From Trichodelitschia bisporula (lineage: Eukaryota > Ascomycota > Dothideomycetes > Phaeotrichales > Phaeotrichaceae), in contig ML996692.1 of NCBI GenBank assembly GCA_010356995.1, positions 1,306,205 through 1,370,204 on the forward strand: a stretch of DNA of 64,000 nucleotides, written 5' to 3'. The notes under the pieces are model-generated. The model ran no database searches. It saw only the letters and a list, made by a program, of their open reading frames with translations, and was not told the origin of the DNA. Below are positions 34,632 to 47,222 of this stretch, in pieces. The translations under genes were made by a program, and so were the position numbers. Within the stretch, counting starts at the first letter, position 1, and each line of letters begins with the position of its first letter.

Positions 34632-35214
34632 ATGAAGCTCAATATCCCCACCCTCCTCCTCCTCGCCCTACCCACCGCCCTCAGCCAAGGGCTCAACATA
34701 ACTGCCATAGCCGCCGTAAACGGCGCCTCCGTGCTCCAATGCTGGCACCTCGCCGCCGCACCCGCCGACTTCGCCTCTGCAGTTAACTACCCCCTCGGCG
34801 CCGGAGCCTTCAGCGGCTCCTTTTTGGGCGTCATTGCACCGCGGACGGTGGTGGGGAAGGCATGGGCGCCGCATGTGCAGTACTTCCCCCAAATTCCCTT
34901 TCTTCATTCCAATCCTCGGGACTGAGGGCTTTGCTGATGATGAAAGATTTTCATTCGTGCTCTCCGGCCTCGTGCACATCAGCATCCCGGACTCGAAGCA
35001 GGAGGCCTGGATCCAGGGCGGACGGTATGGCGGGATTATAGCGGCGGATACGAAGGATGTGAGCTTGACGGGGCATATAACGGAGTTCCCGGGTGGGGAC
35101 GAGACGCTCATTGCGCAGTTCCCGATGGTTGGGAATGAGGTTCCGGCGCATGAGGTGTTGTATGATGGGGCGTGTGGGGTGGGGAAGTTGATCGGTGGGA
35201 AAGGGGGGGCGTGA
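34632..35214 (+). CDS. Small secreted protein (fungal cupin-like family, unknown function)
   Basis: Exons 34632-34874 and 34927-35214 encode 176 residues. The signal peptide is MKLNIPTLLLLALPTALSQG. The mature start, LNITAIAAVNGASVLQCWHL, and the later blocks FSFVLSGLVHISIPDSKQEAWIQGGRYGGIIAADT and LTGHITEFPGGDETLIAQFP resemble a widespread family of small secreted ascomycete proteins with a beta-rich, cupin-like core. No function is known to me. The intron (34875-34926) has a good donor-side frame (CAT|GTGCAG) but a weak acceptor (CTGAG) and no clear branch site, so that junction is the least certain in this window. Cys residues are present near each end (CWHL and GACGVG). Confidence 0.65.
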
Positions 35215-35588
35215 GTGTGCGGAAGGGGGCTTCAGGGTGATGGGTTGAGGCCCGATTTGATAGGTACACATTTGGGGGTTACCGATCGGTCGGTCGGCTG
35301 ATTATGTTCATGATGGAATGATTATTGAAGATTTCTGCGTTTAACCTTCCGTGTCGAGGCGGCTAATGAAGTAGTGTTCGCGATAGAGCTGCATCTGGCG
35401 ATTGCCGGCACGGTAATTCCCGGCGCTGGAAGGCAGCGGTGCCGATGCTACAGCACCGGAAAGGCGGACTTCACGTCCCTCTTCCAACACGCTTCCGCCG
35501 CTCAGCAGGCGCGACTCAATCTCGACCGAAGCCGCCGGCCCGAAGGAAGCAATACATTCTCGCAACGTTACTACATCCCCTACATCCC
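35215..35588. other. Convergent 3' intergenic
   Basis: About 370 bases between the stop codons of the small secreted protein (+) and the O-methyltransferase (-). It contains a short cggt triplication (gatcggtcggtcggctg, about 35284-35300). No gene was seen. Confidence 0.6.
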
Positions 35589-36970
35589 CTACCCCTTAAA
35601 CTCAACCTCCACAATCCCCATCCCCCCATCCACCAGCTTAATCCCCACAACACTCAGCCTGCTATCCGCAGCGCTAAACAGCTCCCGCCACATCTCCGCA
35701 CTCCTCTCCCTCGCCCCAAGCACCATCCACATCTGCAAATCCAGCGCCGTGACAAGCCGCTCCGCATGATTCGGCAACACCCCCCGCGGCGGGAGCACCG
35801 CATCGAAGACCACGATCCGCGCCCCCGTTTTCAACGCCGGCACCAGCGCGCGGATAATCCGAAGCGCGTACGCGTCCGCCCAGTCATGCAGGATGTGCTT
35901 GAACAGATACACATCCGCGCCGCGCACAGGCTGCTCGGCGAAGAAATCATGCGCCTGGAAGGACACGCGGTCCCTAAACTCCACCGGCCGGACGCTCTCG
36001 AATTCGGCGGCCAGTTTGGGCACATCCTGCACCACGAACTTCAAGTCCGGATTCACCGCCGCAATCGCGCACGACACGTGGCCCAGCGAACCACCCACAT
36101 CCACCACCAGTCCCTCCCCGAGACCGCCCCACGCGAAACCCTCCACCAACGACGCCATCGACACGCCCATCCCCCTCATCGCCCGCCCAAACCGCTCCAC
36201 CCGCCAGGGCTCCTCCTCCAAAAACTTCCAGAACCCGACTTCATCCCCGCAGCCCGGCCACAGAGCCCGCGCCACCACCGTCCGGCCCACCTTGGGCCCC
36301 TCGCCCTCTTCCCGCGCGACAGCAGTGGCGAACGGGATGCCCCTAGCGACTTCGTCGGTGCAGTGCCCGAGGAAGGACCGGATGCCTTCGTTCCGGCACA
36401 CGGTGGCGGAGAGAGGGGTGTGGGTTATGAGCTCTGCGTTAGTGGAGGTGAAGAGGCCGAGTGTCATGGCGTGCCGCAGAAGGCGGGCGAGGAGCCGGGG
36501 CGGGATGCCGGTTTTGGCGGATAGGGAGGCGTGGGATATGCCTGGCCCGGAGAGGGGGACGGCGGTCCATAGCGCTGTCTCTGTGAAGACGGTGAGAAGC
36601 ATGAGGTCATCTGTGCACTGGGGCGGGGGGTTAGACTCTCTAGCTTGTGGGGGGGGTAGGGAGCGGGTACGGTGAGCGCGGCCATTTTCCACCATTCTGC
36701 GGGCCCGATGGCGAGGTCCCGGAGCTGCGTGGCGGCGTCGATGAGGGCGAGGCGCGTGGCTTGGGCTGCTTCGTCGGGAGGGTAGGTTTCTGGGGCGGTA
36801 AGGGAGGTTAGGCTTGGGCTGGGAGCATTGGCGGCGGTGAGAAGGGTGGTTAGCTCGGTGGTTAGGGCGGAGATGCGTGAGGCTAGGGTGGTGAGTTCGG
36901 AGGGGGGCATGGTTGCGGTGGTGAGCTCGGAGGGAGGCATGGCTGCGGTGGTGAGTTCGGAGGTAGACAT
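35589..36970 (-). CDS. SAM-dependent O-methyltransferase (plant/fungal type)
   Basis: Exons 36970-36671 and 36617-35589 (53-bp intron, GTACCC..GCCCAG) encode 442 residues. The SAM site is VVDVGGSLGHVSCAIAAVNP, with the following Asp in VVQDVP. HDFF..ADVYLFKHILHDWAD contains the catalytic His, as in sterigmatocystin/aflatoxin-type OMTs. The N-terminal half has the winged-helix dimerisation fold (SAKTGIPPRLLARLLRHAMTLGLF). The first 30 residues contain tandem PPSELTTAT units encoded by about 30-bp DNA repeats. The substrate is unknown. There are no polyketide, peptide or terpene synthases nearby, so this is not evidence of a biosynthetic cluster. Confidence 0.85.
36885..36970 (-). repeat. 30-bp coding tandem repeat in OMT N-terminus
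   Basis: Three copies of a unit encoding SELTTAxMPP at the start of the O-methyltransferase gene. The unit (ggtggtgagttcggagg.. on the plus strand) is well conserved. Confidence 0.85.
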
Positions 36971-38004
36971 GGTTGCGGTGGTGCGTGGGGATGGGGTGAG
37001 TTGGAGGCGGGGCGGGGCGGAATGGGGGTTATATTTGAGGCTTTGGGGCATGATGAGGGGGGTACGAGAGTCCCGATTGGAAATAGGAGGCGGACCTGGG
37101 GTTGCTTTACTCGCTGCTCTCATCCTGTTCCACGAGTGCCAAAGTTGCCGGATCTCGGGTCGCATCTGGCGGATCGTAGTGACCGGTCCAAAGACTCATG
37201 CGAGATCAGTGACACGGAGATGGCGGGTTGAAAAGCGGGGAAGGAAATCGAATCGAACCATCCGATCCCGATCGCGGGAGCGAATACCCAAAGGGTGAAA
37301 CGGGGGATCTGAAAGGATCAATGGCCGCAGCCTCGCCCCGATCCTTTCCAGCCTCGTCCAGTTGCACTTCCCCGCGATCACGCCGTCCCTTCCTGCCCAT
37401 CTCACCATCGAAAAATCGAATAATAACCCCTTCAATTGGTGAAATGCGAGCAGTACGTTTGGACGCCTGTGGTGATAGGGCGCTTGCTCGGTAAGTTATA
37501 GAGTACCGTGGTGCGACGGGGGAAGACCGGTGAGGCGGCGAGTATCGAGAGCGGGGGGTGTGGTACGCTTGCCAAGGGGGCGAGGCTGAGGCCAACTGTG
37601 GGTGGGGAGTATCCGGCCCCTCGGCTGCCCTCGTTGAGAGCTTCTCAAATGCCGGGCCGGGGAGTCTTACGTCACTATGCTGGAGGGAGACGTAGTAATT
37701 GGCAGGTAAACCACGGTATTCAAATCCCAACCATGGGAAAGAATCAACGGTCTCACACAGTTCCGTCCAGAATTCAAAAAAGCCCGGCAGCATTCTCGCC
37801 GCCAAAAAAAAGCGCCGTCCATATCGCTACATGCTTTTTCTCAATAACAACATCCCCATGCCTTAAAACACCCCTTCGTGCATCACCATAAGAAAAGCTA
37901 GGTATGCCGAATGACCTAGTAAAGTCCCCCCCATCCCCAGCATCAAAAGATAAACTTCTATAATCCCATCTCCCACTGAATCAAACGCCTTGCTCAACCC
38001 CGCA
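36971..38004. other. Intergenic between OMT and SEC7
   Basis: This holds the OMT promoter and the SEC7 3' region. A minus-strand frame is open over about 37206-37805 but shows no family features and has biased composition, so no gene is called. Confidence 0.5.
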
Positions 38005-41000
38005 TCAACGCTTCCAACTCCCCCTCCTCCTCGTCTCAACCGGACTCCCCACCGCCCGTCCCACACTCAACCACTCCGCACACTCCAACCCGAGCTTAAC
38101 CTCAAAAATCCGCGCCATCAACCCTTGAACCGCGCGCTGCAACTCCGGCCCCATCTCCCGCCCAAGCAACGCAACAGCAAGCGGTGCAAACGTAGGTACA
38201 TGTTTCGCAAACTCTTCCTCGGGAAAGCCCGCATACCCCTCCAGTACATCCACCACAACCGGTCGCCAGGTCACAATATTGCGCTGCTGCGTCTCGTCGT
38301 CCAACGCCGCATACGCACCCACGATATCAGCACACAGCGGCACGAGCGCAGCCTCGGTCTCCGCGCGCGACGCCACGCGCTCCGGTTTGCTGTCGTGATA
38401 CATGCGGAACAAGATCGAGACATATACCGCCGCCGCACCACTCTCCTGCTTCAGCAGATTCGGAGGTTGCTTCATGAACCCCTCCTTGAACAACTTCGTT
38501 CGCAGCGCGCGGTCCTCATTAAAGCGGCGCGCGAAATGGTAGCTCTTCTTCAGCAACGCCATGAGGCGGAGTAGTTCAGGGGAGGGGATCTGCGCGTACA
38601 CGGCGTCGTTGCTGAAGAGCTCGTTCACCGTCTCGATCATGAGCAGCGTGAGGACGCATTTGGTTATTATTTGGTTGAAGAAGCGGCGCCGCGCGGCGGT
38701 GACGACGACGGGGGTGACTTGCGTTTCGTTGTCTGGGTGGTAGTCTTCTAGGCCGCCGGCGGAGGCGTCGCCATCTTCGTTCTGGACTGGCTCGCTGGGC
38801 GTGACGCGGCTGCGGGGTTGTGCGGGGAGGCCGTTGATGCCGAGGGCGTTGTCGAGGGAGTTGTCTTGCTCTGAGGCTGGTGTGCTGAGGGGCAGGTCGG
38901 AGAGACTCGCTGTTTCGGAGTTCGTCGAGCCGTGGCCGTTAGACTTGTATGAGCCCGATGTCGCGGCGGAGAAGAGTGCCGTGGCCTCGGTGCGCTGGAA
39001 GAGCTCGATGAAGGCGCCGATGATTTTGCGCCAGTGCTCGGGCGTGAACTTGCTTACATTCTGCAAGATCAGCTGCTGGAGGCAGTTGCTGCCGATGCGG
39101 GCTAGCGTGTCGTTCTCCTGACAGATGCACAGCGTCAGGAGGTCCAAGAATCGGTCGAGCATGTACTCGAGCGAGTCAAAGAAGTGCGTGAAGAGCGTGA
39201 TCATGTTCCGCAGCGCCTGGATCATCGTCGTCGAAAGCCAAACGGAGAGTTCCTCGTTGGTGGCAAACTTTTGCATCTCCGACTTGGAGCGCAGCACCAT
39301 GAAGATCGGGTACAATAGCTGCCGCCAAAGCGTGTCCCAGAAGTCGAGCGGGAAGTCACCGCCGTACTTCATCAGCGTCTCAAAGAGGTAGTTGAGCGCC
39401 CTAGACCGCACTTCCAGATCGTCTCCCGTCATCAGCACATCGTGGAAGGCAAACAGCACCGGGAACCAGAACTGCTCCTCGTCCGTTTGCCGCGACGGCT
39501 GCTTTGGCGGCGCCGGCTCGACGGCACGCTCACTTAGACGGGACAGCGGACACTCGGGCGTACGCAGCATCTTGTACACCGTCGACTTGAGCATCTCAAT
39601 TGCCTGGAGCGACTTCTTCTGGAACTTTTGGTTCTTGGAGAACTGCGTGAGACAGACGATCAAGTCTGCAAAGGCACCCTGCGAGATGACGACCCCGAAA
39701 TAGGTGTTGTAGATTTGCGTCACGTTGTCGTACGCCAGGTTGACGATGCCCTCTGTTGCGAGTTAGTAAGTACAACAGTGTTGAGAAGCGAGGTACGTAC
39801 CGTATGGCTCCCGCGCCGCCACCGTAAACACCCCAAACATTGTCCGCCAGCCCGAGCGGATATTTTTGCCCCGCGCCTGGATCATCTGAATCAAGCAGCG
39901 CAGCACCATATCCTTGACAGGCACGGCCGTGGTATTGCCAATGATGAGCTCAAACGGCTTCCAAAAGTCCTTCTGAAACTTGAAACCAGGAAGCTCCTCA
40001 ATATCCAGGAACCGCATCGACAATTGCCGCAGCGAGTCCAGCGCGAAAAAGACGACATGCGTGTTAGTGTGGCACCCGACTTGGATAAAGTGCTGTCCTA
40101 GGACCTGCCAGATGCTCGCCCACTCGAAGCGCACACGCGTCATGTTGTACCCGCTGATCTCAACAATCTTCTGCAGGCTGTACGTCCGCGGTGACTCGCT
40201 CTGGCCTGACGACTGAATCTCCTGCCAGCTAACCTGCGTCAGCGCGCGCACAAAGTGCAGGATGGCATCGCCAGAAAGGTTAGCCGTGTTCGTGAAGATG
40301 CGGTCGACCTGACGGATGATGTCTGTCGAGCGCGTCTCCTCGGCGACCTCAGCCTGGTAGTGCATGTGTGCGCTCTGCGCGCGTGGACGATGTCCCTTGG
40401 GCACCTGTAGCTTCTTTGATGACTTTTGGCTCTGGCTGTGGATCTTGCCGACGTCCGGGACTGCACCCTCATCGACGCCGGTAGAGATGAGCTGGAAGCG
40501 GTCGAGCTGGCTGACACAGGTAAGGATATCGCGCCAGGAGTCCTTGAGCAGATTCCCTTCGATAAGAGCCACGTCCAACAGACACTTGAGCGCCTCCACG
40601 TTGCGAGTCTTCATCTCGCTCAGGTTGTAAAGGTTCGTGAAGCGCGAGAGGGACGCCACAAACGCCTGGCGTGGATCGCTCAGGTCAAAGAGACAGGCAA
40701 TACGGATCGCCAGCTTCTGGCCCTCCATGCAGAGCCGCAGCGCACCAATATCGTTCGTGTCCTGGGCAGCCCCAGAGAGTGCGGTCAAAAACGGCATCCA
40801 CGTCACCTGGAACATAGGCCCGACGTGCTTCGATGAAGATGCGGGAACGAATTTGGCAACCGGCGCCTTGGACGCGCCCTTACGCTGCGCCCGCAGCAAG
40901 CTCTTGTACAGCTGCTCGGTGCGGTTTGCAATCTGCTCCGTCTGTGCGTACTCTTCGCGCTTGTAGTCGCGGCCTACGTTGGCGACTGCCTGACCAATGG

Positions 41001-43830
41001 TCGTGGCGAGGCCGCCTGCCGGCGCCGCCAGCGTACCCAGGTTGGCAGCCGTCTCGCGCTCGGTGTCGAGAACAATCTCATTGTGGGCAATTTCTTCAAA
41101 AATGGCACGCAGATACTCGTCTGGCAAGTCGGCGTTGTCGTTGATACCGCGATTGTTCTTGATGAAGTCCTCAGGTGTCATACGGCGCTTGACGTTGGAA
41201 CTGTGCTGGTCGGTGTTGAGCATGATGACGGAGTAAGCGAGCACGTAGGCGGTGTCTGCGTTGGCAAAGGCCTTTGGATTCCCGGTAATGTAGCGCTCGG
41301 CGAATTTCAGCATGAAGCGATCAATCTTCTGCGCCTCGCCCGGCAGGCGGAAGCTTTGCAGGAAACGGCGCAGCGCGTCCACGAAGCGCGTTTGACGGAA
41401 GTCCATCTGGTCGACGAAGGCGTGCATAATGGCGACGTTTTCAGGGTCACCCTCGCCTAGGAACTCTCCAAGCGATGCCTTGTTCACGCGTTCGTTGCCG
41501 AGAAAGAAGCGCGCAATATCCTGGGGATCATCCGACTTGATGAAGCCCTCCCGCAGCAGCACTTTGAGCCCGCGCTTGGGCTTGAAGTTGAACTGCCGGA
41601 TGGCATTGGCCAGCGCCGTCTTCCGCTGCTTCTCGCGGTCGAATTGGTTCGGATCGTCTTCGGCCACTGGCGTCGCCATACCGCCCGGGCTGTCGTTGGC
41701 TCCCAGGTGGGGTGAGTGAAAGGTGCCGCTAAACTCCCGACGGTCCAGCGACTCGCGTGACTCGTTCATGGACACCTTGAAGTCCGACTGTGCTCCAGCC
41801 AGCTCGCCGACACCTTGTTGTGACCAGTTGACCAGTGAGCGCAGAATCTCCACGAGCGCTTCCAGCGACTCATGCTTCATAGCGTACTCGGCCGGGAATG
41901 TCGTATCATGGTCATGCGGCGCTTGGATTGAAGCTGTCGACAGCGACGGAAGGACGACGCGGTGCTGCCAGTCAGACGGGCTGCTGGCGACTTTTGTGTG
42001 GTGCTCTTGGTATGCGTTCAGCTGAATAGAGGTGATGGACACCGGGGCGCTAGATATCCGTGACAAGTGCTCGACGATGCGCTCGAACATGTTGTCCAGC
42101 GCCGTGCGGTCGCAGTCGTAATTGAGATACACCTCGACCAAAGCGCGAGGGTCGGCACCAAGCCGGGAGAGCACCCCCAAGATCATCTGCTTCTGCCAGG
42201 CTGGCGCCGCGCGCTTGTCAAGAATGGCGAGGTAGACCTCCTTCATAAAGACTTCAATTTCCTTCTTGAGCATCACGCGGAGGTATTTGAGCATCAGCCA
42301 GAATATCTCGCAGCTGACCTCGAATACGGCCCGCGCCGAGCTCGCGCCGTTGCGGCTGAGACTGAGGCATAGGTACTGTTTGATAGCCTGGATAAAGGAC
42401 GTCGGTTCGTCGCTGCTGCTGCTGCGGATGGTGGCGTAAGGCGAGGTGAACACGGAGGTGTGGTTGTTCAGAAGTGTGTAGATGATATGCAATGCAAGAA
42501 GCTTCGACCGCATACCCTGAGACTTGACGTCGAGCGCGTGATCCACTGACAGAGCCTTGGTGCTGAGTCGACACATGGCACGGAAGACGAGGTACGCATC
42601 GCGAATGTAAATCTCGTCCTCCTCGTCCTCATAGCCCTCGCTGTCGTGATGGCCAGAAACGGTGCGGTGCGCGCGGGGCTTGACACGTGTCACCAGCGTT
42701 GGTGCGCTCTCCGTGATCTTTGCGTCATCGAAGCTCTTGCGGTTCTCGAAGCTCTGCAGAGTGATCTTGGGAGCCTCGCGCCTCTCAGTCGGCACATGTA
42801 CGTCGCTCGTCGCGGCGGACGCAGCTTCGGAGGATTCGTCTTCATCCGGCATATTGCTGCCGATATCTTCGCTCACGCCGTTCCCATCCTCCTCCTTCTC
42901 CATCGGCTTGGAGTTCATGCGTGCCTCCTTGAGCTCCATGCGGGTTTTGACGCGCTCGAAGACGGTGCCGACCATCTGCGTCAGCGCCGTCTGCGCCAGC
43001 ATCTGGTTCGACGTCGACTTCGACAGAAGGAAAATGTTGTAGGTAAGCCGGACCGCCTTGAGCAGACCCGCGCCATGCACCACAATCTTGTCATTGAGAA
43101 TAGCCGCAAGCAGGGACTTGACAATCTGAAGCTGGATGTCGACGGGGGTGGCCTCGCTCTGGAAGCAGTCGCAGATGGTGTCGATTGCACGCTCGATGAG
43201 GGGTGGCCCTTCCTGCTCCGGCGATTCCGACGGAGTGGAAAAGTATGAGTAGCTGATCAGCTTGCCTATGCAGTCCAGCGCCGTTGTCACCACCTGCACC
43301 GTCTGCACCTCGGAGGCCAGTTGGAGGGGCTCAAACAGCACCTCCGGGCTCAGCTTCGACGGATCCGCATCGCTCTTTATAGCACCCAACGCCCGTTGTA
43401 GCGACTCGGCTAGCTTCTTGTTCTTTCGCGCCTCCTTCGAGGCAGAAATGGATTCGAGTGATTGCACGACAAAGACGAGCGAGCTGCGTGTGGAGCGGTG
43501 GGTAGCAGTTGTCGCCATCGTCGATTGCGAGTCGGTACGGTGGCGGACCTGCGGCCGGGAGCCAGGCCGCTCATCGGGGTGGAAGGGTGATGGCTGGCGT
43601 GAAGGGGAGTCGGTGGGAGTATCGACATCTTTCTCAGGCACAGGCGGCGGTGGCGGCTCGTCGTCTTCGGGCACAGCCTCGGTGGTGATTGTGGGCACTA
43701 CGACATCTCGCGTCTCTTCTGCGCCGTTTCGGCGCTCCTCTAGGGGTGTCTCGTATGTCAACTTGGGCGTCGTCTCGGGGGTGTCCTGGGCGTCTTCGCG
43801 GCGCTCCTCGGGGAGATCTTCGGTGGCCAT
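38005..43830 (-). CDS. SEC7: Sec7 (BIG-type) Arf guanine-nucleotide exchange factor
   Basis: Exons 43830-39801 and 39752-38005 (48-bp intron, GTACGT..AACAG) encode 1925 residues, the usual size. Sec7 activates Arf1 at the trans-Golgi and is needed for vesicle formation. A disordered acidic/Pro-rich head comes first. The DCB/HUS region follows, with the HUS box near FEVSCEIFWLMLKYLR. The Sec7 domain is at about residues 745-930 (KRGLKVLLREGFI through AYSVIMLNTDQHSSNVK). Its catalytic Glu is in FRLPGEAQKIDRFM, the glutamate finger that expels GDP. HDS repeats follow, including WISP-like HVGPMFQVTWMPFLTALSG and VIMLN-distal FDSLRQLSMRFLDIEELPGFKFQKDFWKPFE. The C-terminus is variable, ending SWKR. 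Confidence 0.96.
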
Positions 43831-45241
43831 GTTGCTCTCGGGTCGGCCGGATCAGAGCGTCAATTAAACAGCAGGCGCATAGCGTGGTTATCAGGAGTGC
43901 AAAGGAGCGACGGAGGTCTAGTTCTAAGGTGAGAAACGGGGGAGTTGTGTTTAGCTGGTGAAGACACGTTCTGCAGTCCAGCTCGAATGCGACGGCGCCT
44001 TAGTCAGCGGGGGGGTTCGGTAGGCTGCGTCTTTTCGGAGCCGGTTTCGCCACGGGTCAACAGGAGGTCAGGACGAATGGGTGTAGCGGAGCAGCGATTC
44101 TGCGAATGTTCCTGTGACAGGTGGAGTACTGTGATATCTACAAGTTCGGGCCAGATTTTCTTTCTTCGAGCTCGCATGGCGTAGCCAAAAAGTGTTGTGG
44201 CTTGGAAAGTCCCACCAGCCACACGTCAGCTTCGGCACGATTGCGGCGCATGCAGTTCACGTCTCACGATGGGCATTGTTTGGGTGTTAGATGGAATTTG
44301 TGCTTCGGATGAGCCGGAACGCAAAGGTAGGCCGATGGTATACCCCAAACATATCACCACTGTCTCTTTCTCTCCTAGTACTCGAATAACATGAGGATAT
44401 CCGCATGTCACTGTCTGTCGAGATGCCCACAGTGGCTTAATTGGGGCACCTGAAGGGCTTAGGGGGATGAAAGGGGGGATATGTAGACTTGTGATGTGAT
44501 CCTTAGACATACAGCCGTAGACTTTGGAGTCCTTTGGGTGCTTCGAAGCCTGTCCGTCCTTATGGTATGCCTCCAATCCTACTCACCAACATCTCTCCAT
44601 TCATGCTCAAGCACTGAGGCAGAAATCTTGACTGAGGCTTGGTTCGATTGGTGGATGAGTACTCGTAGACACTTCGACAGAAGATCTCGGGTTTTGGGCT
44701 CGTGGAAGCGAAGGTAGGATCGTGAGATAGAAGTGCGTCAATCCACTTCAAGCTGCGAATCCTGAGTTAGCGGTCTAGCCAAAGGGGGTGATACCGTCTG
44801 GACCTCAGGGACTCGCGACCCTGAGCAATACCAACAAACAGGAGATATCAGCATCCTCAGAACCAAATCTTGAGCAGCAATGGATGACATGTCGTTGCTC
44901 AGCAGGGCACGGCTCGCACGCCGTCGTCGGAAACAGAAGAGACGATCTCGCACTAGCCACAAGGTTGAAGCGCCGCCTTGCCAAAAACGCGCAAGCGTGT
45001 TTGCCATCGGACTTGGAACTGTGGCTGAACTCGTGGCGCTGCAAGTTGTTGGGTCTCCGGGGTCACAGCTTTGACAACTTTCTCACCCTTTCTGCTGTTC
45101 TCCCCCACCGCCATCTCCGAAGTCAACAAGTGGCCAGCAAAATATTCCTCTTCACCTCAATTCCATCCACAACCGATCCGCCCACTTCCGCCTGCTTCTC
45201 TACTCGAGACCCGCCACCCGGCGTCCCCACACATTCCCCCA
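43831..45241. other. Divergent intergenic, SEC7-LAT1
   Basis: A 1.4-kb region between divergent starts. Nothing with coding features was recognised. Pyrimidine-rich leader sequence precedes 45242. Confidence 0.5.
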
Positions 45242-46867
45242 ATGCCTTCCACTACAAAGCTCGCGCGGATAGCGGGCCCTATCCACCTCCGGACCACATC
45301 TCGAGCCGCCGGTGGGCTCTGCAGAGCTCATAACGCTGTCAGGTACGCGATGAACACTACAATTGGTCTCCACATGGCCTGACACTGACTCCGCCAGCTG
45401 GACGCCATGCTATGCCGCCCTCGCACGCTACTATGCATCCAAATGTTAGTTCATTGGACACTTTTCTAAAGCTAGCTAACCCCACAGCCTTCCCTCCCCA
45501 CAGCGTCATCACGATGCCGGCCCTGTCGCCGACCATGACGGCCGGTAACATTGGCACGTGGCAGAAGAAGGTGGGCGACTCGCTCGCGCCGGGCGAGGTG
45601 CTTGTCGAGATCGAGACGGACAAGGCCCAGATGGACTTTGAGTTCCAGGAGGAGGGTGTGCTGGCCAAGATTCTGAAGGAGTCGGGCGAGAAGGAGGTGG
45701 CCGTTGGCAGCGTGAGTGTCCTGCATTCCTACATACTATTTGGTCTCCTAACAATCGCAGCCGATCGCCGTCATGGTCGAGGAGGGCGGCGACATCAGCG
45801 CCTTCGAGTCTTTCTCCACTGAAGATGCCGGCGGCGACAAGAAGGACGAGGGCGCAAAGACGGAGACCTCAGAAGCTTCCGAGCCGGCTGATTCGGGATC
45901 CAAGTCGGCGCCCAAGTCCGAGGAACCAGCCATCAAGGCGCAGGAGTCAGAGTCGACGGGCGCACGTCTCGAGACCGCCCTGCAGCGCGAGCCAAAGATC
46001 GCCCCTGCCGCCAAGCGCCTGGCGCTCGAGAAGGGCGTGCCGATTACGCAGCTCAAGGGCACCGGGCCCGGCGGCCAAATCACCAAGACCGACGTCGAGA
46101 AGTTCCAGGGCAGCTCCGGCACCTCGGCCTCCCCTGCCGCCGCCGGCGCTGCTTACGAGGACATCCCCGCGACGAGCATGCGTAAGACGATCGCCGCGCG
46201 CCTCACGGAGTCCATGCAGACGAACCCGCATTACTTCGTCGCGTCAGCTGTGTCTGTCTCCAAGCTGCTCAAACTGCGCCAGGCGCTCAATGCGTCCTCC
46301 GACGGGAAGTATAAGCTGTCTGTCAACGACTTCTTGGTCAAGGCTATTGCGGTCGCGGCGCGCAAGGTCCCGGCTGCGAATTCTAGCTGGCGCACGGTGG
46401 ACGGGCAAGTGGTTATCCGCCAGCACAACGTCGTGGACGTGAGCGTCGCGGTGGCCACACCGATCGGGCTCATGACCCCCATTGTCAAGAACGTCAATGG
46501 GCTGGGGCTGGAGAGCATCTCAGCGCAAGTCAAGGAGCTGGGCAAGCTGGCGCGCGACGGCAAGCTCAAGCCCGAGCAGTACCAGGGCGGTACGATCACG
46601 ATCAGTAACATGGGCATGAACCCGGCGATCGATCGCTTCACGGCCGTGATCAACCCGCCGCAGGCGACGATTGTGGCTGTGGGCACGACGCAGAAGGTTG
46701 CGGTCCCGGGCGAGCTGGACGAGGATGGTGTCCCGGGTGTGGAGTGGGATGAGCAGATTGTGCTTACGGGGAGCTTTGATCATAAGGTTGTTGATGGGGC
46801 GGTTGGGGGCGAGTTTATGAGGGAGTTGAAGAGGGCGGTTGAGAATCCGTTTGAGTTGCTGTTGTAG
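45242..46867 (+). CDS. LAT1: Dihydrolipoamide acetyltransferase, pyruvate dehydrogenase E2
   Basis: Exons 45242-45342, 45398-45444, 45488-45711 and 45761-46867 (introns 55, 43 and 49 bp) encode 492 residues. E2 is the core of the mitochondrial pyruvate dehydrogenase complex and transfers acetyl groups to CoA. An Arg-rich presequence spans the first two exons. The lipoyl domain starts at [20 protein letters not shown], with the lipoylated Lys in ETDKAQMDF. After an acidic Ala/Ser/Glu linker, the E1/E3-binding domain is [33 protein letters not shown]. The catalytic domain starts near [20 protein letters not shown] and ends with the active-site motif [14 protein letters not shown] (His and Asp visible). 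Fungal E2s commonly have Lys in this motif. The last 150 bases switch from C-ending to G/T-ending codons. Confidence 0.96.
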
Positions 46868-47140
46868 GGCGCTCCTGCGGGGGCTTCTTCTGCTGTAGGG
46901 TGAGTGCTTGGGCTTGGTTTGCGGGTGGGGGGATGCTAGAGGGTAAGGTTCTGCTTAGGTAGTTGAGGGGGAGGGTTGAGTAAAATGTATAATGTCTGTG
47001 CTGGTGCTTTGGGTTCATGAGTTGGTGATATCCAGATAAGTGAGCACAGTAATGGTTGAACCGGCGTCCATTTTTATATCGGTCAAAACTAAAATTTTGA
47101 TAGTCATATTTACAATTTTGCGTTATGTCACTATCCAATC

Positions 47141-47212
47141 AGCTGAATGGCGCAGCGGAAGCGCGCCGGGCTCATAACCCGGAGGACGGTGGATCGAAAC
47201 CACTTTCAGCTA
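47141..47212 (+). tRNA. Initiator tRNA-Met (CAU)
   Basis: A full cloverleaf without intron. The acceptor stem agctgaa pairs perfectly with ttcagct, the D stem is gcgc/gcgc, and the anticodon arm is ccggg-ctCATaa-cccgg. The T arm is ggtgg-atcgaaa-ccact. The A1-U72 end pair and the AUCGAAA T loop (A in place of T54) identify the eukaryotic initiator rather than the elongator. The GGG..CCC-type anticodon stem also fits. The discriminator base is A. Confidence 0.95.
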
Positions 47213-47213
47213 G

Positions 47214-47222
47214 CTTTTTTTG
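47214..47222 (+). terminator. RNA polymerase III terminator
   Basis: A run of seven T follows the tRNA-iMet gene by a few bases (gcttttttt), the standard Pol III stop signal. Confidence 0.85.

Noticed and set aside
34632-36970. Secondary-metabolite cluster around the O-methyltransferase
   Set aside because: Neighbours are small secreted proteins, PMS1 and SEC7. No synthase, transporter or cluster regulator is present.
37206-37805. Minus-strand open frame of 199 residues
   Set aside because: No domain, signal or splice support; composition follows the local Ser/Pro/Arg bias.
46780-46830. Apparent active-site change in PDH E2 (DHK instead of DHR)
   Set aside because: Lys at this position is usual in fungal E2 proteins. 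The catalytic His and Asp are intact.
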